Positions 39,750 through 47,417 of a DNA stretch of 64,000 nt are shown piece by piece. Under the pieces are notes generated by a model. The model was not told the origin of the DNA. It did not search any database and saw nothing but the letters and a program-made list of their open reading frames with translations. The stretch is from Fischerella sp. JS2 (GTDB lineage: Bacteria > Cyanobacteriota > Cyanobacteriia > Cyanobacteriales > Nostocaceae): positions 186,001-250,000 of the forward strand of contig NZ_CP135918.1 of the NCBI RefSeq assembly GCF_032393985.1. Reading direction: 5' to 3'. Made by a program: the position numbers and the translations under genes. How positions within the stretch are numbered: the stretch's first letter is position 1; every line of letters starts with the position of its first letter.

Positions 39750-40754
39750 ATGGGTACAGTATATATTACACAAGAAGATGCTTTTATCGGTAAAGTTGAT
39801 GAAAGGCTTAACGTTAAATATGAGAAAAAAACAATTTTAGATGTGCCTTTAATCAAAATTGATGGTTTGGTAGTTATGGGAAGAGCAAGTATTTCTCCTG
39901 CTACGATTGCTGAATTAGTTAATTACAAAATTCCTCTAACTTTCTTGACAAATAAGGGTAAATATATTGCTCGTTTAGAACCAGAAATGAGTAAGAATAT
40001 TTTCTTACGTTCTGCCCAGTGGAAAGCTATGGGAGAATCAACACAAGCGATTCATGTTAGCAAAGGATTTGTGAGAGGAAAGTTAAAGAACTATCGCCAA
40101 AGTTTATTACAAGCACAACGCCGATATACAGAACTGAATTTAAGTGCTGGTATCACTCAGTTAGAAAGTGCGATCGCAAATCTCGCTCAAGCTACATCTA
40201 TTGATTCTATTCGGGGTTTAGAAGGTGCAGGTAGTGCCGCGTATTTTAGTTGTTTTAATCAACTTATTCGCGTTGAGAATTTTCAATTCCACACTCGCAA
40301 CCGTCGTCCTCCCACTGATCCAGTCAACTCTTTGTTAAGTTTGGGCTATGCATTATTACGTCATGATGTGCAGGGTGCAATTAATATTGTTGGCTTCGAT
40401 CCATATTTAGGATATTTACATACAGAGCGTTATGGCAGACCATCTTTAGCACTAGATTTAATGGAAGAATTTCGTCCTGTAATTGTCGATGCAGTAGTAT
40501 TAGCAGCAATCAATCGTCGCATTCTTGTACCTACAGACTTTATTACCGAACCAGTCAGTAATGCTGTTTCTCTTACTAAAGAAGGCTTACATAAATTTTT
40601 ACGACTATATCAAGAAAAGAAGCAAACAAAGTTTAAACATCCTGTCATGCAAAAGCAATACACTTATCAAGAATCTTTTGAAATACAAGCAAGATTACTT
40701 GCAAAATACCTCATGGGCGAAATTGAAAAATATCCGCCATTGGTAATGAAGTAA
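39750..40754 (+). CDS. cas1: Cas1 integrase
   Basis: 334 residues. With Cas2 it integrates new spacers at the leader-proximal repeat. The metal site is complete: Glu158 (RGLEGAGSAAYF), His224 (LGYLHTERYGR) and Asp236 (SLALDLMEEFRP). The N-terminal beta domain starts MGTVYITQEDAFIGKVDERL. The protein is full length, so adaptation is likely functional, in line with the overlapping spacers in the array. A GTAGAGACGCG hairpin (40774-40801) and CTCCTCACACT-type repeats separate it from cas2. Confidence 0.95.
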   Translation: MGTVYITQEDAFIGKVDERLNVKYEKKTILDVPLIKIDGLVVMGRASISPATIAELVNYKIPLTFLTNKGKYIARLEPEMSKNIFLRSAQWKAMGESTQAIHVSKGFVRGKLKNYRQSLLQAQRRYTELNLSAGITQLESAIANLAQATSIDSIRGLEGAGSAAYFSCFNQLIRVENFQFHTRNRRPPTDPVNSLLSLGYALLRHDVQGAINIVGFDPYLGYLHTERYGRPSLALDLMEEFRPVIVDAVVLAAINRRILVPTDFITEPVSNAVSLTKEGLHKFLRLYQEKKQTKFKHPVMQKQYTYQESFEIQARLLAKYLMGEIEKYPPLVMK

Positions 40755-40773
40755 TAAATCTGGTTAGTAGTTA

Positions 40774-40801
40774 GTAGAGACGCGATTAATCGCGTCTGTA
40801 C
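40774..40801. repeat. GTAGAGACGCG hairpin between cas1 and cas2
   Basis: GTAGAGACGCGAT-TA-ATCGCGTCTGTAC, a 13-bp-arm palindrome with one mismatch, of the same family as 4616-4645 and 25093-25122. Confidence 0.8.
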
Positions 40802-40862
40802 ATTAGTAGTTAGTGGTTTACTACTCCTCACACCCCTCACACTCCCCACCTCCCCACCTCCC

Positions 40863-41135
40863 ATGTTTATTGTTGTCAGTTACGATATCCCAGAAGATAA
40901 ACGTCGTACCAAAATCCACAAAGTTCTCAAGTCTTATGGACAGTGGATGCAGTATTCTGTGTTTGAGTGCAACCTAACTGAAACCCAGTATGCTAAACTG
41001 AGGGCGCGGCTAGCAAAATTCATTAAAGCCGATGAAGACAGCATCCGCTTCTATTTTCTTTGTGCTTGCTGTCAGGGTAAGATTGAGCGCATTGGCGGCG
41101 AAATGCCAATGGATACTACAGTGTTTTTTGCTTAG
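40863..41135 (+). CDS. cas2: Cas2, structural partner of Cas1
   Basis: 90 residues, a complete ferredoxin-like Cas2: VVSYDIPEDKRRTKIHKVLK with the conserved Asp8, then WMQYSVFECNLTETQY and RFYFLCACCQGKIERIGGE. A dimer of Cas2 bridges two Cas1 dimers. It is the last cas gene. The original distance to the array was about 2.7 kb minus the 2.49 kb of inserted IS DNA, i.e. ~200 bp to the degenerate repeat. Confidence 0.95.
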   Translation: MFIVVSYDIPEDKRRTKIHKVLKSYGQWMQYSVFECNLTETQYAKLRARLAKFIKADEDSIRFYFLCACCQGKIERIGGEMPMDTTVFFA

Positions 41136-41287
41136 AGTTTGCGTTGATAATTAGGTGTTTGAGAGAAGAAACTGAATGGCACTAAGATAAATGATCTCCT
41201 TAAGAAGTAAGATACAGCGCTTTGTATCTAGATGGAGTACACCCCTCCCTAACCCTAAGCGTGGGTGGGGTTCTTCTGTACCTCACT
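41136..41287. other. Short spacer between cas2 and the IS element
   Basis: No gene. It contains a palindrome-like CCCTCCCTAACCC...GGGTGGGG (~41243-41270), a possible terminator of the cas operon, and ends in the left copy of a 10-bp target duplication, GTACCTCACT (41278-41287). Confidence 0.55.
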
Positions 41288-41464
41288 TCAGGGGGCGACA
41301 ATACCCGCTAAAGTACTATAGGTAAAGGGTTTGAAGTAACAGACACTCTCAAAAAAATGTAGCTTATTGACAATGAACTGTGCAGCTATTAAGCACTTAT
41401 CTATGGGGGACAGTTTGATGGTAAAAAAGAACGGTCTCGTCCATTAAACAAGACCGTCACTATA

Positions 41465-42408
41465 ATGTTCCCCTCATTTTATCAAGAGTTCCTAGAAAAG
41501 AATCTAAATAAATCACAGTTAATTACGCTCTCGATGTTGGTGTGGTTACTACAAAATCAAAAGCAAGTAAGAATAGAAAGACTAGCAGCCACACTACCTT
41601 TACCTATACAACAAAACAGTCGTAGACGGTATTTACAAAGGTTTCTAAAGCTGAATACCTTGAGTGTAGTGTTGCTATGGTTTCCCATCATTAAAGAAAT
41701 AATTAGTAGGCTTTCTAAAGCTGGCTCACAAGTGATTGTCGCACTGGACAGAACACAATGGAAAGAAAATAACGTGTTAATGGTGAGTGTGATTTACCAA
41801 AAAAGAGCGTGGCCAATATATTGGTGCTTACTAGAAAAAGATGGTAGCAGTAATCTCACTGAACAGCAAAAAGTATTACGTCCAGTAATTCGACTCCTAA
41901 AAAAATACAAATTAGTTATTATTGGGGATAGAGAATTTCACAGTATAGAACTAGCAAATTGGCTGCACAAACAGAATGTAGGCTTTGTATTCCGCCAAAA
42001 ACAGGATACCACTTTTCGCCAAAAAAGACGCTCCTTTCAGCCGTTAAAGAGTATTGAAGTTTATCCGGGAATCCAACAGTTTTATTCTGGAGTCAGTATC
42101 ACTCAAAAACGAGGATTTGCTAGATTTAATTTAGCAGTCTATTGGAGGCGAAAATATCGAAATAAACAAGAATCATCACCTTGGTATTTACTAACTAATC
42201 TACCCGATTGTGAAACTGCTATCAAAATTTACAAACAGCGTTTTGGTATTGAAGCTATGTTCGGTGATTGCAAAACAGGGGGTTATAATCTTGAAGGCTC
42301 TAAAGCCAACCCTGATAGACTTGTGCGTTTAATTTTCTTAATTGCTTTGGCCATGACGAGTGCTTGGTTATATGGACAAAGAACTAAATTTCAAAAACAA
42401 GAATCTTA
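41465..42408 (+). pseudogene. IS4-family DDE transposase, 5' part (disrupted)
   Basis: Residues 1-314 of a DDE transposase: catalytic Asp95 (IVALDRTQW), Asp155 (VIIGDREFHS) and Glu263 in YKQRFGIEAMFGDCK (the Y-R-E-K-type box of IS4). The true frame is broken after QES (42406) by the nested element; the 11 codons beyond come from IS630 DNA. The remaining ~66 residues lie at 43557-43755. Removing 42409-43556 rejoins the two parts in frame (QESYICRTQEKSRTSKRHS), giving a ~381-residue transposase, so the disruption is recent. Confidence 0.88.
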
Positions 42409-42470
42409 TACCAATTTGAAAAAAGAATGCGACAGATGGTAAAAATAGACAGAAGTAGCATTCAGGGTAT

Positions 42471-42980
42471 GTGATGGTAGGGGTAACACAGATCGAGATA
42501 GTTGATAGTGTCGAGGAACTAGAGAAGTTGCTCAGACATCAAAAACAGTCTCGGAGCAAAGAACGTATACAAGCCCTATATCTGATTAAAGGGCAAGAAA
42601 TGAGTGTAAGTGAGATTGCTAAAATCTTGGGAAAACATCGAGCTACAGTACATCGATGGTTGGCAGATTATCGAGAAGGAGGAATTGAGGCGGTTGTTGA
42701 ATTTGGAACGAGTTCAGGTCGAAAAAGAGCAATACCAGATTGGGCTGTATCGAGTTTGAAAAAACAACTCGAACAACCAGAAGGTGGGTTTCAACGGTAC
42801 ACACAAATACAACATTGGTTAGAAAAAACCTTGGGTGTGCAAGCTGAGTACGCAACTGTACATCATCTGGCACGTTACAGGCTCAAAGCCAAGCTGAAAG
42901 TCCCACGTCCGCGTAACCGAAAACAGGACGAAGAAAAACTAGAGTCTTTTAAAAAAAACTCGGTGATGACTTGCAATTAA
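42471..42980 (+). CDS. IS630 transposase, first frame (DNA-binding part)
   Basis: 169 residues with a helix-turn-helix of the homeodomain/paired type: MSVSEIAKILGKHRATVHRW, then a second DNA-binding region (WAVSSLKKQLEQPEGGFQRY) and Arg/Lys-rich KLKVPRPRNRKQDEEK. The frame ends shortly after TTT-AAA-AAA-AAC (42948-42959). A -1 slip on this A8 run continues directly into the catalytic frame as FKKLGDDLQLIAQYS, as in IS630 elements that use programmed -1 frameshifting; a mutational frameshift is the alternative. Confidence 0.85.
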   Translation: MMVGVTQIEIVDSVEELEKLLRHQKQSRSKERIQALYLIKGQEMSVSEIAKILGKHRATVHRWLADYREGGIEAVVEFGTSSGRKRAIPDWAVSSLKKQLEQPEGGFQRYTQIQHWLEKTLGVQAEYATVHHLARYRLKAKLKVPRPRNRKQDEEKLESFKKNSVMTCN

Positions 42981-43546
42981 TTGCTCAATACAGTGCCATT
43001 ATCTTGCCCCAGTACGAAAATATTCGTTATTTTGTACAAGATGAGAGTCGATTTGGACTCAAAACCATTGAAGGACGTAAAATTACTCTTCCCGGAGTTA
43101 AGCCTATTGGTGATTGGCAGTGGCAATTTAAAGCGTTCTGGCTATATGGAGCAGTTGAACCACTTACTGGGGAAAGTTTATTTTGGCAGTTTTCTCATGT
43201 TGATACCGAATGCTACCAACAATTTTTGAACGAGTTCGCTGCCTGTTATCCCAAATCACTTAACATTCTCCAAGTTGATAACGGCTTATTTCATAAAGCT
43301 AAACGTTTACAAATTCCAGAGAATATTGTTCTTTTGTTCCAGCCTGCTCATTCTCCTGAACTGAATCCCATAGAGCGCGTTTGGGAATATCTCAAGCAAG
43401 ACTTGAAATGGGAGCTATTTGATCACCTGGAGCATCTGCAAACCAAGGTTGCTCAACTCCTAGCTCTCCTCACTCCTCAAATTGCTGCTTCTTTGACTGG
43501 TTATGACTTCATCCTCAATGCCTTATCTGTCGCAAACATTTTTTGA
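42959..43546 (+). CDS. IS630 transposase, second frame (DDE catalytic part)
   Basis: Catalytic domain of an IS630/Tc1-mariner-type transposase: VQDESRFGLK (first Asp), NILQVDNGLFHKAK (second Asp) and SPELNPIERVWEYLK (Glu). All three acidic residues are present, so the enzyme is probably active if the frameshift works. The ATG at 42971 is not preceded by a good ribosome-binding site, which supports expression by frameshifting from the upstream frame; I place the start at the shift site. Confidence 0.85.
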   Translation, partial: LGDDLQLIAQYSAIILPQYENIRYFVQDESRFGLKTIEGRKITLPGVKPIGDWQWQFKAFWLYGAVEPLTGESLFWQFSHVDTECYQQFLNEFAACYPKSLNILQVDNGLFHKAKRLQIPENIVLLFQPAHSPELNPIERVWEYLKQDLKWELFDHLEHLQTKVAQLLALLTPQIAASLTGYDFILNALSVANIF

Positions 43547-43556
43547 ATTGGTATTA

Positions 43557-43755
43557 TATTTGTCGCACACAAGAAAAAAGTAGAACCTCTAAACGACACA
43601 GTAATTTTTGGATAGGTTTATATGGTCAAAATTGGATAGTTGCTTGGCATTTTGGTCAAGCATGGGTCGAGGAACTGGTTAGTTCCATTCGCAATAAGCA
43701 AGCATATTATCAGCGAGGTTTAAGGGCTATGAAACTTATACAGCAAGCACTTTAG
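43557..43755 (+). pseudogene. IS4-family transposase, 3' part
   Basis: C-terminal ~66 residues of the interrupted transposase (YICRTQEKSRTSKRHS, then FWIGLYGQNWIVAWHFGQAW). In frame with the 5' part once the nested IS630 and one TA are removed. No start of its own. Confidence 0.85.
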
Positions 43756-43777
43756 CTCGCTTGTCGCCCCTTGAAGT

Positions 43778-43814
43778 ACCTCACTCAGATGAAATCTGCT
43801 GTAAAAGTTGCAAC
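43778..43814 (-). repeat. Degenerate terminal CRISPR repeat (trailer end)
   Basis: TAAAAGTTGCAAC (43802-43814) is identical to the last 13 bases of the plus-strand repeat; the other end has decayed. The 34 nt between it and the first intact repeat match a normal spacer length. Decay of the terminal repeat is typical of the leader-distal end. Confidence 0.75.
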
Positions 43815-46800
43815 ATGGTACGATGAGGGAAAGAAGTAATTGTCAACCGTTTCAATCCCTAATAGGGATTAATAAAAGTTGCAACCGATGGCAATGCCAG
43901 AGGTATCTCCAATCACGCTGTTTCAATCCCTAATAGGGATTAATAAAAGTTGCAACGACTTTTACAGACAAGTTTGTATTGGGAATATTTGTTTCAATCC
44001 CTAATAGGGATTAATAAAAGTTGCAACTTGCAACCTTACAAAAATTGGGAAGGTAGAAACACAACCGGTTTCAATCCCTAATAGGGATTAATAAAAGTTG
44101 CAACCCAGTTTATAGCCGTTCTACGCCACGATTCGTAAAAGTTTCAATCCCTAATAGGGATTAATAAAAGTTGCAACTTTTCTCCACCAGCCCTCAGCTT
44201 CCCCACGAACATCAGGTTTCAATCCCTAATAGGGATTAATAAAAGTTGCAACCTCTTCCTTGCTTGGTTTTTTGCCGTTAAAGCTTTGCTGTTTCAATCC
44301 CTAATAGGGATTAATAAAAGTTGCAACGAGCGGTTTTGTAATGAAAATCTTTGCGTGAACGGTTTCAATCCCTAATAGGGATTAATAAAAGTTGCAACTT
44401 AACCTGTGGAATCGGTCAGGCGTTAAAACCGGTTTCAATCCCTAATAGGGATTAATAAAAGTTGCAACTTAACCAGCATCCCAAAGCTACCAGGCTGGAG
44501 GTTTTGTTTCAATCCCTAATAGGGATTAATAAAAGTTGCAACATAATACATAGAGCGATCGCATAGGGGTTCCAAGTTTCAATCCCTAATAGGGATTAAT
44601 AAAAGTTGCAACGTATCTCCTCAATTGTTAAGCCAGAAGCAGCATTGTTTCAATCCCTAATAGGGATTAATAAAAGTTGCAACGTACCGCCGCAGGTCGT
44701 CTACCGGCACGATAAGGGTTTCAATCCCTAATAGGGATTAATAAAAGTTGCAACAGTCAAGTAGTTCTTGGAGCGTGATATCTGCAAAGGTTTCAATCCC
44801 TAATAGGGATTAATAAAAGTTGCAACAACCATCTGGTTGCCTCAGGTTTAACCTTTGCTAAAGATGTTTCAATCCCTAATAGGGATTAATAAAAGTTGCA
44901 ACTCTAAGTACGACACAGTATCCGAAATCACTTTGACTAAAGTGTTTCAATCCCTAATAGGGATTAATAAAAGTTGCAACCTTGACCTGGTTCTACCTCA
45001 TCCCCAATTTGCACATATGGTTTCAATCCCTAATAGGGATTAATAAAAGTTGCAACACACACATATACACCAGTCTTGATCGACATCAAGTTTCAATCCC
45101 TAATAGGGATTAATAAAAGTTGCAACAAAAAAGATAAATAGTGCGATCGCTTGCGATGAAGTTTCAATCCCTAATAGGGATTAATAAAAGTTGCAACCGC
45201 ACGAGCGCAAAAGGCTTTTCGTCATTGCCTACCCCGTTTCAATCCCTAATAGGGATTAATAAAAGTTGCAACATTCTTACTACTTCATCTTCACTAATAA
45301 ACTGCTGTTTCAATCCCTAATAGGGATTAATAAAAGTTGCAACCTCTTAAGCTAACAAAGATTTGGTCTGAATCAGGGGTTTTAGTTTCAATCCCTAATA
45401 GGGATTAATAAAAGTTGCAACGATGACATCAACTATGCATTCGTAATAAATTGTTTGTTTCAATCCCTAATAGGGATTAATAAAAGTTGCAACGGTTCTT
45501 AACTTCAAGGTCAGTCTCAGGTGTTGGTTTCAATCCCTAATAGGGATTAATAAAAGTTGCAACGTTGGTAGGTAATGCTCTGAATCATACCCCAATAAGT
45601 TTCAATCCCTAATAGGGATTAATAAAAGTTGCAACCAGAGGCATGGGGTGTAACTCGTAGTGAAGCGAAGTTTCAATCCCTAATAGGGATTAATAAAAGT
45701 TGCAACTTAATTAAGTTTTCACTTATAGAAGTGTTCATCTAGTTTCAATCCCTAATAGGGATTAATAAAAGTTGCAACCTCTCATTGAACTGTGATATTT
45801 TTGCAAACTGGGAAAATACGTTTCAATCCCTAATAGGGATTAATAAAAGTTGCAACCGAATTACCGAGAGAAATTTGAAATAGCTAGGGCGTGTTTCAAT
45901 CCCTAATAGGGATTAATAAAAGTTGCAACCATCAGCTGGGGTTATACGGTACCTTCAGTTTATTCAGTTTCAATCCCTAATAGGGATTAATAAAAGTTGC
46001 AACCCTGTTCTGTATGCCCTTATGCGTTGCTGCAAGTTGTTTCAATCCCTAATAGGGATTAATAAAAGTTGCAACCTTCAGGGCCATGAATCCAGCTACA
46101 GCCACACCGTTTCAATCCCTAATAGGGATTAATAAAAGTTGCAACAGGTACAACAGTAGTATACGTTGGGAAAATCCGGTTTCAATCCCTAATAGGGATT
46201 AATAAAAGTTGCAACTGCGGTCAATCTTATAGGATTGAGGAGTCGTTTTACGTTTCAATCCCTAATAGGGATTAATAAAAGTTGCAACATCACTCGTAGG
46301 GTCAAATCTGCGTTTGTACCTGTTTCAATCCCTAATAGGGATTAATAAAAGTTGCAACGTCTGGATAAATTGGAGATACCGAGTAACCCCAAGTTTCAAT
46401 CCCTAATAGGGATTAATAAAAGTTGCAACTGATGTATACATCACTACTGATGAACAAAGCGGAGAAAAGTTTCAATCCCTAATAGGGATTAATAAAAGTT
46501 GCAACTTCGTTATCTAAAAATGTCGTGTTGCAAACCATTTAGTTTCAATCCCTAATAGGGATTAATAAAAGTTGCAACTCTTGACTCCGGCAGTGATGAG
46601 TGGGGTGGGGATGTTTCAATCCCTAATAGGGATTAATAAAAGTTGCAACTCCCGACGAACAGCTCGATCAGCTCCCCTTTGTTGTTTCAATCCCTAATAG
46701 GGATTAATAAAAGTTGCAACGCATCACGGTACTTGATGAGCAACAAGCCGTACTAGTTTCAATCCCTAATAGGGATTAATAAAAGTTGCAACAAGCTTCA

Positions 46801-46936
46801 CCACTGCTCTGGTCTTCCCTGTACCCATGTTTCAATCCCTAATAGGGATTAATAAAAGTTGCAACACTAGTCTCCTCTATAAAGAAGGCTAGTTGACTAG
46901 TTTCAATCCCTAATAGGGATTAATAAAAGTTGCAAC

Positions 46937-47041
46937 ATGGAGCAGGTTAACACGTACCTTAAAGATGCACATGATAAGATAGACAAAAGTTACCAGTATA
47001 TGTTATCCTTAAAGAAAGATACTAAGGAAAGTAAAAAGTAA
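46937..47041 (+). CDS. Small ORF 1 in the anomalous spacer
   Basis: 34 codons from an ATG that is the first triplet after the repeat: MEQVNTYLKDAHDKIDKSYQ, then YMLSLKKDTKESKK. Charged and probably helical. The frame is open upstream through the repeat, so it may be the C-terminal tail of a longer donor protein. No homologue recognised. Its stop is two bases before the next ATG. Confidence 0.5.
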   Translation: MEQVNTYLKDAHDKIDKSYQYMLSLKKDTKESKK

Positions 47042-47043
47042 CC

Positions 47044-47277
47044 ATGCTACCAGTTATAGAAGTTTTGATATATGATATCCACGGAAACCCTCACAACGTA
47101 TCAGTGGGTGTGGATAGTGTATCGGTGCTGGATGATGGACTAGAAGACGACGACTATACAGATGCTGAAGAAGTACAAGTTGTCTTAAGTAACGGTGACT
47201 CCTTTGTCTGTAACCCTTGGGACGACAAGAACCGAGGGCAGAAAGATACTATCTGGGATATGTTTCTTTGTATGTAG
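47044..47277 (+). CDS. Small acidic protein (ORF 2) in the anomalous spacer
   Basis: 77 residues, very acidic (17 Asp/Glu against 3 Lys/Arg): starts MLPVIEVLIYDIHGNPHNVS, contains VDSVSVLDDGLEDDD and EEVQVVLSNGDSFVCNPWDD. An AAGGA ribosome-binding site lies about 11 nt upstream. The motif SVSVLDDGL-DDD recurs in the truncated third ORF (ATG at 47348). No family recognised; it looks like a phage accessory protein. Strong acidity is compatible with a nucleic-acid mimic, but that is speculation. Confidence 0.6.
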   Translation: MLPVIEVLIYDIHGNPHNVSVGVDSVSVLDDGLEDDDYTDAEEVQVVLSNGDSFVCNPWDDKNRGQKDTIWDMFLCM

Positions 47278-47347
47278 CTACTACGTAGCAGGACTGCCAC
47301 AAAGTGGCTATCTCTCTTGCTTTGGCCACATAGTGGCTACCGTCCAG

Positions 47348-47417
47348 ATGATATCCGGAGATGAAGTTGAGTCAGTATCCGTTTTAGACGATGGGCTAAC
47401 TGATGACGACATAAAAG
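47348..47417 (+). pseudogene. Truncated third ORF in the anomalous spacer
   Basis: MISGDEVESVSVLDDGLTDD, then DIK, before the reading frame enters the CRISPR repeat. Over 14 aligned residues it matches ORF 2 at 12 positions, while at least seven of the identical codons differ synonymously, so the two are old paralogues kept similar by selection on the protein. Confidence 0.6.

Larger units (their letters stand above)
42409..43554 (+). mobile_element. IS630-family insertion sequence nested in the IS4 transposase
   Basis: 1146 bp, flanked by TA on both sides (42407-42408 and 43555-43556), the usual IS630 target duplication. Terminal inverted repeats: TACCAATTTGAAAAAAGAAT at the left and the complement of the right end ATACCAATTCAAAAAATG, both continuing into GCGACAGAT. 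The element carries two overlapping transposase frames. Confidence 0.9.
41288..43775 (+). mobile_element. IS4-type element interrupted by an IS630-type element
   Basis: The ends are inverted repeats: left TCAGGGGGCGACAA... and right end complement TTCAAGGGGCGACAA..., continuing with CTAAAGT on both sides. The direct repeat GTACCTCACT occurs at 41278-41287 and 43776-43785, a 10-bp target duplication. Without the nested IS630 (1146 bp plus a 2-bp TA) the element is about 1340 bp. It landed next to the degenerate terminal repeat at the trailer end of the CRISPR array; the right duplication overlaps that repeat's left edge. Confidence 0.88.
46937..47417 (+). other. 481-nt anomalous 'spacer' carrying phage-like ORFs
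   Basis: Lies exactly between two perfect repeats (ending 46936, starting 47418), about 14 times normal spacer length. It contains one short complete ORF, a second ORF two bases after it, three small hairpins (47277-47289 GCTAC-TAC-GTAGC; 47296-47308 GCCAC-AAA-GTGGC; 47325-47337 GCCAC-ATA-GTGGC) and the start of a third ORF cut by the next repeat. No terminal inverted repeats and no transposase. The compact gene packing looks like phage or plasmid DNA. ORFs run on the plus strand, antisense to array transcription. Confidence 0.85.
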
